Positions 11,660 through 23,900 of a DNA stretch of 64,000 nucleotides are shown one piece after another. The position numbers and the translations under genes were made by a program. Source of the DNA: Anagrus nilaparvatae (lineage: Eukaryota; Arthropoda; Insecta; Hymenoptera; Mymaridae); the NCBI GenBank assembly GCA_022575985.1, contig JAKSXM010000007.1:8930501-8994500 (forward strand). The letters run 5' to 3'. How positions within the stretch are numbered: the first letter of the stretch is position 1; each line of letters starts with the position of its first letter. The notes beneath the pieces are model-generated. The model was not told where the DNA came from and searched no databases. It worked only from the letters and a program-made list of their open reading frames with translations.

Positions 11660-13809
11660 GTATATTCTTATTAATTAAGACGAGATTATGTATTTTGCAC
11701 GCATGTTATTATTTTTAAAAAGATTTTAAATCTAAATTTATCTAATTCTATCTAATTTTATGAAATATTTTGAACATACACCATGATGTATGTATAATAG
11801 TATCAACTAAGCTCAAATGGTAAAAAATCAAAATAAAATTAAGGGGAAAGTATTCGCAAAAGAGACATTTAAAGTTATAGATTTTATATTGAACTACTGT
11901 ATAATTTATAAACTACTCAATTTTTAATTTTTTTAAATTAAGTTAAATCTTCAATAACTTTTGTTGAAAACTGAAATAACTGAAAAAAAAATGGCAAAAT
12001 TGAACAATTCAAATTATTGGATTTAGTACTAATTTTGTGTATTCAGAAGAGTTTTTAATAAAAATAGATATATCTTAAAAAGTTAATAAAGTATTTATTA
12101 ATTATTTAAAACTTTTTTTCCACTCTATTAAATAAATTAATATCAACCAAAAAGAGCGATAAGAATGGTATTTTTTTACTATATTTAGCTATCTCTGCTG
12201 TTTCGGATCAATTGGGCGACCTAAATACGCTCCTTGTAAAATTTTATTTTTATCAATTAAAGTTGTACAATTTAAGAAAATCATTACACTTGTGGCAAGC
12301 GAAAATTTTATTTGGTGTATACTCGGGTGTATATAATTGTTGGATATCACTCTGAATTTTTAAATCAGAGTTATACAGAAATAAAAATAATTTTTTTTTA
12401 ATCAGAATTAGAACTGTATTTAATTTTTTTATTGTTTTTACTTATTGAAAATAAATAAAACAATATAAATTATTTTGATGTCTAATAATTTTTTTAATTC
12501 ACAATATTTCACCAACAAATCCATTGACCTCTTCAGGTGATCTGAATACAAAAATTATATAATTTTTTCTTAATTATTAATCCACTCATTTTTTTGAACA
12601 ATATAATAATTTTACAATTTATATTAAGAATCTGTTGAACTTGGAAAAAAATACCTATTTTTGAGCTATGCGACACTATGGGTGCTAGTTACTGACATGA
12701 GATTAATTATTTTTTATTTTATTTTAATTGAACTTGAAAAACTTACCTTTAATATACGTATTGAATACGTTTGAATCTTTATCAACGTGGGACCGTGACG
12801 TTGATTTTTATAGAAAAAGAACAAATTCAGAGAATCCGGATGGTGGATGTATATAATTTTATTGAAATCAACCTCTACAGGACGTTGTATCCACATAATA
12901 ATCTGTTAAAACTCAAAAAACTTATCAAAATGAATATTTGAATTAAAATTATAAAAATTATATTCCAAATACCAATTTTTGTAGCAAAGAGTCTGAGATT
13001 ATAAAATATAAAATTAGTTTTCTGTTCTTAACAGTTTCAACTAAAGAAAAAAATTTAAACCGTAAAGTTAATAATCAAAAAATTTGAATGTTGATGAATA
13101 TTTATGTTTGGAAATTAAAATCAGATTTACCAAAAGTCAGAACCTGAAAAACCTGTATTAAGAGTTTGAGTTGGTAATGTTCTTGAACTTGTGAAATTCA
13201 ATTGATTACCAAATTATTGATTTCTTTCGTCAATAATTTTCATACGAGTATTTTCTTTACACTTGATACTGAAAGTAGATTAGCAGCCATGGATCTATAT
13301 TATTGCAATTATTTGATTTGCATTAATATTACGCATTAGCCTGTGTTCAATGTAACTTTGAAAAGCTTAGTCTTGAAGATGATGTTTGATATAAAACGCG
13401 GTCAGTTAATTTGTATCAATATAAAATTATAAGAAAATAATCGAGTGATTTTAAAAACAAAATGATCATAATTTTAAAAATATGTTGCGTAATTTGCTGA
13501 TTCAATTTATTTCTCAAAGACCATGTTACAAAATTATTTTGAGCATTTTTTTAAATTATGCAAATTTCAACTTTGTTTAATTGGATTATGGAGTTACGAA
13601 AATAATATAAAAGTAGCTAAATATTTTAAAATCTTATGGCCAATTCTAAATACCTTAATCCTGATTTTACTGGTGAGGCATTTTTATTTTGCCAAAACAT
13701 GTTTCATTTTATACAATTGCGTTATTATTTGAAATAAAATTCACAGGCAATTAAGAGCTATAAAGTTAGGAACATATAAGGAACATATAACATATAACAC
13801 ATAAATTAG
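11660..13809. other. Gene-free stretch with blocks duplicated elsewhere
   Basis: About 12280-12480 resembles 21520-21690. About 12720-13165 resembles 63590-64000, including an apparent acceptor TTTTAACAG|ATTATTATG and an opposite donor TTTTG|GTAAAT on the minus strand that are conserved between the two copies. These could be exons of an unrecognised minus-strand gene next to HIUH, but no joined frame is convincing. Short frames at 13523-13732 and elsewhere are not supported. Just before 13810 there are several tandem GGAACATATA units. Confidence 0.45.
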
Positions 13810-14414
13810 GAACATATAACAATATCGTAATGGAATATTTTGATGGTGATTCGTTGGATAATATTTTATTTAATCCTCGACTTAATATGGAGGATGGAGA
13901 ATCAGATTATAAACCAATTCATTTAAATTTGCAAGTGAAAAACCAGATTGGATATCAAATCCTTAAAGCTGTTAAGTATTTGCATGATAATAGAATTGTT
14001 CATTTTGATATTCAAAGTTCTAATATTTTAGTGAATTCTGAATACAAAATTAAATTAATTGATTTTGGAATTAGTAGATTTGAATATTTACCAGAAAATT
14101 CAAATAATTTTAATGATAAAGTGTATGGAACCAGTGATAAAAATTTGGTGGAAAATTTAATAGGAATTGATATTTGGTTTACTGCTCAAGTACTAATTGA
14201 ATTGTACAGTGAACAAGGAAAATATGCAACGCCATCTATTTCATTAAATTATACACCAAATGTAACAAATGTTCCTGAATTTTTAAAAAATATTTTAATC
14301 GAGTGCTTCAATGATGACTATAAAAAAAGACCAAAAATAGAGAATATTTTAATAGCTTACGATAACTATTTATGTGGGAAAGATCCGAATAATTCTGCAT
14401 GTGAAATTATATAA
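13810..14414 (+). pseudogene. Protein kinase-like C-lobe fragment
   Basis: The open frame after a possible acceptor (AAATTAG|GA) starts in the hinge (NNIVMEYFDGDSL) and covers the kinase C-lobe. The catalytic loop reads HFDIQSSN, so HRD has become HFD and the usual DxK lysine is glutamine. DFG is intact (LIDFGIS). The activation segment is short, with GT but no APE. Subdomain IX is recognisable (GIDIWFTAQVLIELY), as is the closing CFNDDYKKRP arginine. The whole ATP-binding N-lobe, including the glycine loop and VAIK lysine, is not found upstream. It may be a pseudokinase exon of a longer gene or a truncated copy. The stop is followed by ordinary AT-rich sequence. Lies between HIUH A and the acidic exon; function unknown. 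Confidence 0.6.
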
Positions 14415-14624
14415 ACTACTTGTTCATATTTTCTTTTGGTTATATTTTCCTACTAAAAAAAATAACAGAAAAGTATCAGAATTATGGCTCTTATTTTTGT
14501 TAAATCCTTGATATCTTAAATCCTAGAAAAGCTGTACAAATAAAATAAAAATAAAAAGTAAGGGTTTCAGCTAAATTTTTTTTGACATATAAACATTAGT
14601 ATTCTATTATTTTCATTTTGGTTC

Positions 14625-14760
14625 ATCATAGATGATTGTTTTAGGTGAAATTTTGATTTTTGATTTTTAGGCATATAAGCACGTTTTGAGACCTCAGGAA
14701 GCTGAAAAACCGGTTTTTAAAAAAAGTCTCTGTGTGTGTGTATTTAAATTTGAATTTGAT
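14625..14760 (+). repeat. Fragment of the 48.6-51.0 kb TTAA element
   Basis: The segment shares GCATATAAGCACGTTTTG, a following CAGGAAGCT, AACCGGTTTTTAAAAAAAGT and a short TG run with 49090-49170. It is an isolated piece of that element. Confidence 0.6.
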
Positions 14761-14803
14761 ATTTGAGTAATCTGTTTCTTGTTGGCATCAAGATTGATTG
14801 TTT

Positions 14804-15262
14804 CTAAATGATTAGTTTAGTTGCGTTTTCTTCTGGTGAAAAATTATTTTCATCCGAATTTGATATATGAATACTCTTTTCGAATTCATTTTCTTGATTA
14901 ATAGTAATGCTTGTTTTGAAAAAAGGTTTTTTATGAAGTAGGACTTCTTGAAAAGAATTTTTATTATTATTGCAATTGTTTTTATACTCTTGGTAAAAAC
15001 CTTTCTTATCATATCTAGCAGTTGAATCTTGAGTACTAGCGTCTTCTGATTCGTGAATTTTATGTTGTTCGAACATTGATTTTTGCAAACTTATTTCTTG
15101 TTGTGATATGTAATTATTTAATGGAAGCTCTTCATTATCGGAAAAATCATCTTTACTATTATACTCATCATCTAAGTGACTTAGGTGACTTAGGTGACCT
15201 AAATTTTCAGAAAATTTTTTATATTCTTCTTCGAGTTCTTCATCGTTCAATGAATTATAATC
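14804..15262 (-). CDS. Acidic low-complexity exon, unknown protein
   Basis: A 153-codon open frame begins at a plausible acceptor (TTTATTTAG|GAT) rather than at an ATG, giving DYNSLNDEELEEEYKKF. It is rich in Glu, Asp, Asn, Ser and Lys and contains the triple repeat HLSHLSHL (from GTGACTTAG tandem units at 15175-15195). No known domain is recognised. It looks like the 3'-terminal exon of a minus-strand gene whose 5' exons are unclear. It could also be a chance frame in AT-rich DNA, though 459 bp without a stop at this base composition is unusual. Confidence 0.4.
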   Translation of the reverse strand, partial: DYNSLNDEELEEEYKKFSENLGHLSHLSHLDDEYNSKDDFSDNEELPLNNYISQQEISLQKSMFEQHKIHESEDASTQDSTARYDKKGFYQEYKNNCNNNKNSFQEVLLHKKPFFKTSITINQENEFEKSIHISNSDENNFSPEENATKLII

Positions 15263-15490
15263 CTAAATAAATTTTATTAAATTATTTTTTAAATCTATAA
15301 AAATATCATAATTTATTCAAATAGGGAAGAAATTAATTACACTATAGTGCTTTGTGCACTTATATGGTAAGAATAAAGATATTGAGTATAGCATCTAGAA
15401 GTTGCAGCTTTACTAGGTACATTTTCATTTTTACCAAAAGCGAGTAAAGTATTTAGATTAATATTTTTCAAAGTGGTTATATGTTATTAT

Positions 15491-16625
15491 CAGAGCTGGG
15501 CAAGACTGGCATGCTCATTGTCCGTTTATCAAGAAACGGTAATTAAATTCGTCTTAAAATAGCAGTGGCACGGATAATTTAAAGACTGATCAGTTTATAA
15601 AATGTTCCATAAACGGAGAAATTTTAAAACGGATAAGTTTTTAAATAATCCGTGCCACGGAATTTTGAGACTGACCCGTCCTCGACTTTTCCTGAAACGG
15701 CAAAAATTTCAAAACTTGCCGTTTTCAATTTTCCGTTTTTCCTAATCGAAAACGGATTTTTATCCATTTTCACAAAAAATGAAAATTCGTATTTATTTTT
15801 AAATTTATTCAATTCCTTAATAATTCTAGATGTCATTTTAATCGTTAAATAAATATACGGAATTTTTCGTCTTGAATTTTTTGTATTGTTTCATTTTATC
15901 TCTCTCAACAAAATAAAAGCATCAGAATGACAACTTTTTTTATGATAATAAAAAATTAATTTTAAAAAGTATTTATTTATTTATTGTTTACATTAAATTC
16001 AATTAGCCATATTAATTGCTATAACTTTATGGTTTAAAAGTTTTTAACTAATAAAATAACAATTTAACTGAACTTAAAAAATTTAATAATACATTTAAAT
16101 ACGAGAAAAATAAAAGAAAAGTTAATATTTTAAAGAATAATCTATCAATGCAAATCTTAAACGAAGCATCTATTTGGTGGTGATAAAGTATGCAAATAAA
16201 TTGAGAATTTTGTATGATTGAAAAAATTTGAGATAAAAAATTACGGTACTTAAAATTATATAATAATCCTCAAGTAAAATCATAGAATGAGTAAAGTTAA
16301 ACAACATTCTGAAAAAATTTAAAAATAAATACGAATTTTCATGATTTGTGAAAACGGTTAATAACCCGTTCTCAGTTTGATGAAACGGATAATTGAAAAC
16401 GGTAAGTTTTGAAACTTTGGTCGTGTTAAAAAAAGTTGAAGACGGATCAGTTTTCAAAAATTCCGTGCCACTGGGAATATTTTGGAAACGGATCGTTTGG
16501 AACAATATCCGTTTATGGAAGATTTTTGGAACGAGTAAAGTGACCAAACTGAACCGTTTCTAATTTGTCCGTTGGCAACTGAAACGAGAACTGCGTGCCA
16601 AAATCGCCGTTTTTGCCCACCTCTG
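15491..16625. mobile_element. hAT-type non-autonomous element (MITE)
   Basis: The termini CAGAGCTGGGCAA and TTGCCCACCTCTG are the CAGAGxTGGGC type typical of hAT elements. A perfect 8-bp target duplication, GTTATTAT, lies at 15483-15490 and 16626-16633. Inside, both ends carry many AACGGAT / ATCCGTTT motifs arranged as subterminal inverted repeats. There is no transposase. The frames seen at 15624-15836 and 16170-16547 are by-products of these repeats. Confidence 0.88.
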
Positions 16626-17024
16626 GTTATTATTTATCTTTCATTATACTTTTTAAATAAGTCAATAAAATATTTTGATAGTGCCTTATTTATGTACCAC
16701 TGTTAAAACTGTCGTTTCTCACCTAATCAATAGTGTTTTTTGTAGCTAAAGATCCTCTTTTTACCAAGTTCTAGAAATTCTACAAATAATACAAAATAAT
16801 TTTTAAATTTGAAATTTATTCCATTAGGACCTTTTTTCTTACTACTACCCAGCATTTCGAGATTATCACAATGTGGTCCATCATTTTTTGAAACTGTGTC
16901 TCCAGATCTATGATTTAAATCTTACGCTCTCTATTATAATTATAAATAAAAAATTGTATTTATTTATTTAATTTTTTGGAATTCCGTATCCTTATTAATT
17001 TAATATAAAAAATCAAAAAATATT

Positions 17025-17225
17025 GTTTGGTCTGCGGCCCGAAAACACGTATTACCGACGTTTTGTCGCCACTGACGCAGAAAAATTTTATACAACCCTT
17101 ATCCATAAATAAAGAATGCCCCAAATCGCAGTTTACCATCCTCGACTTCGCCTCGGAAGGTAATTTACGTACAATTTGGTCCGTTCTTTACTTTTTTGGA
17201 CGCGAGTCGTTTGGTTCCACAGCAT
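17025..17225 (+). repeat. Second copy of the GC-richer dispersed repeat
   Basis: Carries CCCGAAAACACG, GCAGTTTACCATCC and CTTCGCCTCGG in the same order as 6778-6975. Boundaries are approximate. 16626-17024 and 17226-17629 show no supported feature. Confidence 0.5.
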
Positions 17226-17724
17226 TACCAATTTTTTTTTTCTTAATTTGGTAATTATACTGAGCTGAAGCATTTTTATTTTTAATACCTCCAATTTTAA
17301 CTTAACTTTTAATGTTAAGTGATGTCCAAACCAACAAAATGTAGTGGTATTTTTTAAATAAATGCATTCTAAGTTACTAAAGTTACTACCTTTTTCCATA
17401 ACAGCACGGCACTGCATTGCTACCGCACAGTTGCATGAAGAAGTCTTCATTATTTAAAAGTATTATCAGCTTGGAGGTTCTATGCAACTCAAAAGGTGGA
17501 TATCAATTAGGTGGAAAATGAGTTCATTCATTTTCTTAGTACAACTGAGCAACATGAAAAGACAAAAATATATCCATTTCAATTTGAAAATTATATTTAT
17601 TTACAAAGTTGTATCGAAATTAATTTTTAGTGATGCTGCAAACTTAAAACAAAAACTGTTGCAATTTATATACATAAACTTCAAAGAATTCGTTGCGTCT
17701 AAATATTTTCTAAAAAGATCATCA

Positions 17725-18990
17725 AAGCATTATCATATTTCAAACGTCCTAGTATAATCACGGTCTTAATGTCCAGATAGTATGTAAAACTAATATATAA
17801 GAACTAATTATTTTTCTAAGCGTATGAGAATATGAAATTTGCCGTTCCCTTTATATACTCAAAAAATCATTTCATTTGCGAGAAAAAAAAAAATTAAAGT
17901 ATTTTTATATTTTTCAATCATTATTTAACTAACAGTGTATAATATTTTAAGACTATGTTTATACTAGATAGTTTTTAAGAGTAAAACTTAATAACTGAAC
18001 ACTGAACAAAAGCATTAACCAAAAATTAATTAACCATTAACCATTAAATATACCTTATTTTTTAAAAAAATTTAATGCATATTTTTTACATTTGTAAAAT
18101 GTTTAATGAGCTACGACAACTATACGCTGAAAAATATAAGACAGAAATATTGGTATTAAATAAATCCAGAATAAGAAACCGCGTACTCAAAATTTTAAGG
18201 ATTTTATTACCGACGTGACGATCAAAATTTACATTTTAAACTGTCACATGGTATTTAAAGCCTGCAATTCTAAATGATGTTTCTGGTATTAAAATCCACA
18301 AAAAGCGGATTATGTGCTGTCGCTGTTTCAGGGTTTATTTAATACCACTACATATTTCTGTCTTATATATTTCTGCGTGTATATAATAATTTACAATAGT
18401 TTAAAAAAAATAGTAATAAAAAAAGTAGTAATAAATCACTTTAATCAATCTTTTTTTTAATTTTAAACCTTTTAATTGAAAAAAAAAAGTTCTCAAATTG
18501 GAAAGTGAAATTTGTATTTGAAATTGATAATTTATTTATATAGTTATATCGAAATTAATTTTTCCTTTTCAGATTTGCGCTTTATAACGGTTTCTTTCAA
18601 ACGTCCTAGTATCGCGGTTATTAATACCTCTGGACATTAAGTCCAGATTATATGTAAAACTAATATATAAGAACTTAATATTTTTCAAAGCGTATGGGAG
18701 TAATAAATTTGCCGTTCCCTTTATATACTGAAAAACTCATTTCATTTGCGAGAAAAAAAAATAAAAAAAAAAAATAATTTAATATTTTTTTCAATAATTA
18801 TTTAACTAACAGTTTATAATATTTTAAGACTATGTTTATACTTGTGATAGTTTTTAAGAGTACAACAGAATAACTGAACAAAAACATATTAACCAAATAT
18901 ACCTTATTTTTGAGAAAAATATGCATATTTTTTACATTTGTAAAATTTTTAACGAGCTACAACAACTATACGCAGAAAAATATAAGACAA
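17725..18990 (+). repeat. Direct duplication, about 0.9 kb apart
   Basis: 17741-18000 and 18600-18870 share long near-identical blocks (for example ATGTAAAACTAATATATAAG, ATTTGCCGTTCCCTTTATAT, TTTTAAGACTATGTTTATAC). The second copy ends within the TIR-like ATACGCAGAAAAATATAAGA at 18968 and then runs into uricase copy 3. The duplication therefore happened after the small MITE at 18121 inserted, or shares its end by chance. Confidence 0.7.
18121..18384. mobile_element. Small TIR MITE
   Basis: The left end ATACGCTGAAAAATATAAGA followed by CAGAAATAT and GGTATTAAATAAA is mirrored at the right end (18335-18382). No coding capacity. TA or TATA flanks; exact ends are uncertain by a few bases. Confidence 0.6.
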
Positions 18991-19020
18991 GCTTGAACAA
19001 TATGAATATTTAAAAAATTA

Positions 19021-19641
19021 TTATCTAGTAAGTTGTGCCTCAATAAATCCATTTGGCTCCGCTACTGGTAAATATACTTCATCATTTTCTTTGACTCCTA
19101 GTGAATTAAATTTACTCAAATTGACCAAGAAATAATGATTATTTGGCATTTTTAATTTAATGATTTTGATCTAAAACAATAAAATATATTTATGAATAAA
19201 TAATTTAATTAAATTATCCAATATTTTTTTAATAAGATACTGATAAATATAAGTACATTATCATAGTTTATATATTAGAAACCAAATACAAACAAAGATT
19301 TAATCTTAGAAGTAGTTGATAAGTTTTGAAGTAAAATTTAGTGAGTATATTAGTCTAGTTAAATTGAATTCAAGGAATGATTTAAACAAATCAGCTAATT
19401 TATTTGAAGTTGTAAAATTTTCATCTTCTGATGCCATAATGGCTAGTTAGTTGAATTTAGCTAATTAATGTTGAATCAATTCCAAAAAATAATCCAAAGG
19501 ACTAATTTTATTTATACTTTTTCTGGGATTTTTGGGTACCTAACTGGCCAAAACTGATAAATTTAGATAAAAAAATATGAAAAGTTACCTGAATAATATA
19601 AGAAAACTATATATTAATACACAAATACTTTTTGTATCCAT
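19021..19641 (-). pseudogene. Urate oxidase copy 3, internally deleted
   Basis: Two exons of a uricase remain. 19589-19641 is the signal exon (MDTKSICVLIYSFLILF with donor CAG|GTAACT, 53 bp, the same length as in copy 1). 19021-19170 is the last exon (150 bp, acceptor TTTTAG|A), encoding MPNNHYFLVNLSKFN ... EPNGFIEAQLTR and a stop. The histidine of the uricase NxHYF motif is present. All exons between are missing; the 420 bp separating the two still match intron 1 of copy 1 (near 5484-5640). Joining the two exons directly is out of phase. The C-terminus QLTR is not a peroxisomal SKL-type signal. A deletion derivative of the module. Confidence 0.82.
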
Positions 19642-21140
19642 TTCAAAAATCAATGAAGATTTTTATATTATTAGAACTAATAGTAACTAAATTAAGTAAA
19701 GAAATTTTAAAACTTATAATAAAAAAAAAAGTATCAGTGGTAAAATGCAGGACAAAAAAAAATTTTTTTTTACCTTTTTTTAAGGTTTAAAGTAGCAGAG
19801 TAAAAAGAATTTCCAAAAACCCTTGTTTTTTTATTAATTTTTGCAGTAAAACAGATACTAATAAATTTGATCTAAATTCCTTTGTTAATATTGAGAGAAT
19901 ATAGACAAACTTTCAAAAAAAACTTTGTTTCATTAAAATATCTTTATTTTTACCCAAAATTTTAAGAAAAAACAAGAGATTTAAATCTTTTTCAAACCAA
20001 TAGTCGAGTGCTGACCACTTGTTGGTAACAATCGACATTGTTATTTGGAGCGAATTGGAGAAATTGCTGAATTCTTGGTAAAAAGACATCACTTGAGCAC
20101 AAGATGCTCGTATTAAATTTTTCCTTCAGTAATTTTGTGAATTTTTTTTGTGAACTCATGGATGAGAAAATTTATGTGCTTGATTGCTAGGAATTTTAAT
20201 TTACCTCGGGACTTGAACGAGAGTTATGACGTGCTTAAATATTATAATAATTTTAGCGTGTGGCTGAAGCAACGCATAAAATTTCTACAAGATCATGAAT
20301 CGGCCCTTTTTAGGGTCACATATAACGTGAAACAAATGTTTATAATAATTAAAAAAGATTCTGAAATTAAAAAAGCCTAAGGCGTGCACTTTACACGTGG
20401 ATATCTAATATCCGATTATAATTTTAATTTTTTGTAATAAATTTTAATTTATTTACAGTTTAATGAAAATATTAGTATATGAGCAGAACCATCTGAAAGG
20501 TCGCATACGAATATTCGCATATAATAGATATTAACTTACTCTCTTTTACAAATTACTTTTATGGATAAAAAATAATAATATAGATAAAAATTTACAAATC
20601 ATCTTTTTTGGATAAAATATGGTCAAGGTATCGTAAAATTAAGCTATTTTTATCTTATTTTTAAATTTTTCGAAAAATTTATAAAAACTTGAAAACATGC
20701 ATCAATTGGTTCCTACCCGCGCACTTTTGAACGGTATAGGTCGCGTATGCACAAATATTTGACCGACGTATGGCAAAATGCGCCACCCAAGTGTGGCGCA
20801 CGTACAGCATACGTCCATTGGTAGAAGTCTCAGTACGTATGGTACATCATATACTTCGCCCCACGTATGACAGAAGAATTTTATGGGAGTGCTTGGGATT
20901 ATACGAGTGTGGCCAACATTCGTATTCGAATTAGATGTCATAATTAATGGCTATAAAATTTTTTACACTATTGTTTTTAAATTAACTTGTTTAGCAATCA
21001 GAGATAATTAGATTTTTCGGGTTCTATTAGAAAATACTTCGGGCAGAAAATATTCGTCTTTCACAACCGAAATATTTTTCAATTTTCCCAAAATGACTAT
21101 GAAGAAAATAAAATATTTATCTAAAAACCGTAAAAAAAGG
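19642..21140. other. Gene-free stretch
   Basis: No gene is supported. A 76-aa frame at 20150-20380 (NFNLPRDLNESYDVLKYYN...) has more ordinary composition than its neighbours but no recognised domain or splice signals. 20700-20945 is GC-richer and contains a CGCCACCCAAGTGTGGCG hairpin and several ACGTATG words. It may be part of an unknown element. Confidence 0.4.
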
Positions 21141-21700
21141 TAATAAGATTTCGTGTTCACGCTTTTTTTTGCATTCTATAGGGTTCAAACTACCAGAAAA
21201 TCATGGTGGCAATTGTATCTTATGTACATTAAGATGCAAATATTTTGAATACCTAATAAAATAAAATAATTTTAATAAGTTGATTAAACTTATTTCTAGG
21301 CCTATTCATCAGAGTACAAATATGTATTGTAGATCAGAGTACGCGTCCATCTGGCCTTATTATTAACGATATTATTATTATTATTTTTTTTGTCAAGGGA
21401 ATCTTGTGAATCTTGCATCAGCCATGGAGTCGCCATGGAGTGATTTTAAGAAATTTCAATCTTAAAATCAACAGTTTTAAGCATTTTTAAAAACTTTATC
21501 AAGCTGAAATGATACGTACAACACTTGCAGCAAGTGCAAATTTTATTCGGTTTATATAATTGCTGGAAAGCACTCTAAATTTTTAAAACGCAGCTATACA
21601 GAAGTGAAAATAATTTTTTATTGATCAGAATTGGATCTGTTTTTAATTTTTTTATTGTTTCAACTTATTTACAATAAATAAAATATATAATTTTGTGGTA
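21140..21700 (+). repeat. Remnant of HIUH 3' flank (module 2)
   Basis: 21240-21310 matches the downstream flank of HIUH B at 61781-61845 (TATTTTGAATACCTAATAAA and GGCCTATTC). 21520-21690 matches 12280-12480 downstream of HIUH A. No HIUH coding exon survives. 21150-21210 also carries a piece of the 28-kb palindrome family (GGTTCAAACTACCAGAAAA). This marks a third, degraded uricase-HIUH module. Confidence 0.55.
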
Positions 21701-23888
21701 AGCAATCTTTTGCCAATAACGTAGTCCACTTACTAATTATTGCAAGCTCAAATTTGAAAATAACATTTTTTAAATTTAGATATTCTCAAAATCTAATATT
21801 TAGCTCTCTGAAAAATGATAAAATATTGATTTAAAAAAAGGCGAACACTTGAAAAAAAAATTATATAAAATATTTTCTTTTATTATTTTTCACATGGAAG
21901 AAAAAGTATAAAAAAATTGCATAATTTAATCCAGCACCAGAAACTTTGCATACAATAAAAATGCAAAAAAAAAATAATACAATACACAACAATATGAAGA
22001 ACATAGTTCTATGAGCACAAAACATATAAAAAAAATATTTAATTTTATTATAAAAATAGTTTTAACCTCGATTATTTTAATTTAATATGTATATTATTTA
22101 TTCAGAAAAAAGAATTGAGATAGGGTTAATTGACGAGGGTTAAATAAATAATTATTAGTTTGTATGATTTATTTACAATATTTTATTCACAAAATAATAG
22201 TTTTTTAAACAGAAATAATAATTTTACAAAACATGAATCTAAAACTTTTTAAAACAACTTAAAGAGGCAATTGTGCGGTCCCACTATGTAAAAAAAAATA
22301 AAATTAAAAAAAATTTTTAAATTATCTATAAAGTGGGAAATACCGCTTTTTAAAATTTGAAAAAACAGTAAAAAATTAATAATTAAAAAAAAAATTATGT
22401 TTTCGTTAACTAATTAGCGATTTATCGTGAAATTAAGATATTTTAAAAATTCATCCTCATCTTTTTAAATTATAGGAAATTTTTATAAAAAATTATCGGT
22501 CTAGCTGTGCCTCAATAAATCCATTTGGCTCGTTTATTGGTAAAAATACTTCATTATTCACACCTTGCACCAATGAATTAAATTTAGTTAGATCAAATAA
22601 GAAATAATGTTTATTAGGAATTCTCAATTTAATACTTTTGACCTAAAATTATAAAAAAAAATATTTCAAAAAAAGTTAATTTGTAAAATTAAGTTTTTGA
22701 ATGTTATCAAAAAAGTATTTTTTAGATAACAATGGAATATTGTAAACTGAACACCAAATAAAATAGTACTTACTGAGTCAATATATTTTAAAATATTCTC
22801 ACAGGTTAAATATAAAGTATTTTGAACACTGTTTGACATAGTTCCAGTATTTGATGGACCAGAAAAATTTTTTAATAATAAATTTTTTATTGATTTCCAA
22901 ATTTCATCGTAGTTATTCATTTCATTCAAATAAATCCATTCAACAGTCATAATTGTGCTAAGTATTCTATCATTAGCATTTGATAAAATTGTGTATTTGT
23001 CTTTAACAAAACCAAAAAATGAACTTTTTGTTGTTTTCAATACTCGGAGATCTTTCAATCCTCCACTTATTTCTAATAAACCTAAAATCAATGTATAAAT
23101 TATTATCATATAATTATCATACATAACTTATTATCGTTTTCATTATAATTTTTAAAATTCAAAAATTTATTCATCTTCTTATTGGGGATATAATACCTTT
23201 ATATAGCAAAATTCTGCATTAGATACAAAAAATTTTTAATTTCAGGAACAAATTTTTGAGAATCATCAATAAAATAATTATCTCTTTTATAAGCTTTATG
23301 TTATCTTGCACATGGGCCTAATAATTTTTGTCTTAAATTGATGCATTCTTAATAACTGTAAGTTTATATACATGATTACATGGATGGGTTGGACCACAAA
23401 CTTTGCCAAGTTCTATATGACACCATTGCGCGCAGAAGGATAGAAAGAGAAAGAATAGTATACCTACACATATGCACAATACGTAATTTGTTTTGTTATT
23501 ATTAATATTATTGAACTAAAATCAATTTCTATTGATTGAATGTTTTTAAACGTTAAATCAAAATATTAAAAACAATTATTTTGATTGTATGCTCTCTATT
23601 AATTCAATCTTATATTCTCTTTTATTTTGACGAAAATTTACATCAAAACAATGACTGCCATATTAATGGCGAGAAGCTATTCGTTTAATAGCCGCACCAT
23701 CAAATCAATGATATTATATATTCTATTGGCATATTTCAATCGCTTTTAAGTCATTGCTTCAATGGTATCGGTTTTTCAGTGTGCTATCTCGGTTAATGTG
23801 AATCGTTTAGGGTGTTAAAACAAAGATATTAACATGGAACATGTTAATAGGGAATGCTATCACCCAAGGCCTGAAAATCAAAGGCTCA

Positions 23889-23900
23889 GGGGGGGGGGGG
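23889..23900 (+). repeat. Poly-G run
   Basis: Twelve consecutive G in an otherwise AT-rich intron of uricase copy 2. Possibly an error-prone or quadruplex-prone site. Confidence 0.8.

Noticed and set aside
13523..13732. 69-aa frame before the kinase fragment as its missing N-lobe
   Set aside because: No glycine loop, VAIK or helix C motif; Leu/Phe-rich translation of AT-rich DNA.
15624..16547. Frames inside the hAT MITE
   Set aside because: They translate subterminal AACGGAT repeats and are mirrored on both strands.
17482..17757. 91-aa frame as a gene
   Set aside because: No domain, no splice context, and part lies in a duplicated non-coding block.
20150..20380. 76-aa frame as a gene
   Set aside because: Composition is reasonable, but no recognised domain, splice signal or second copy supports it.
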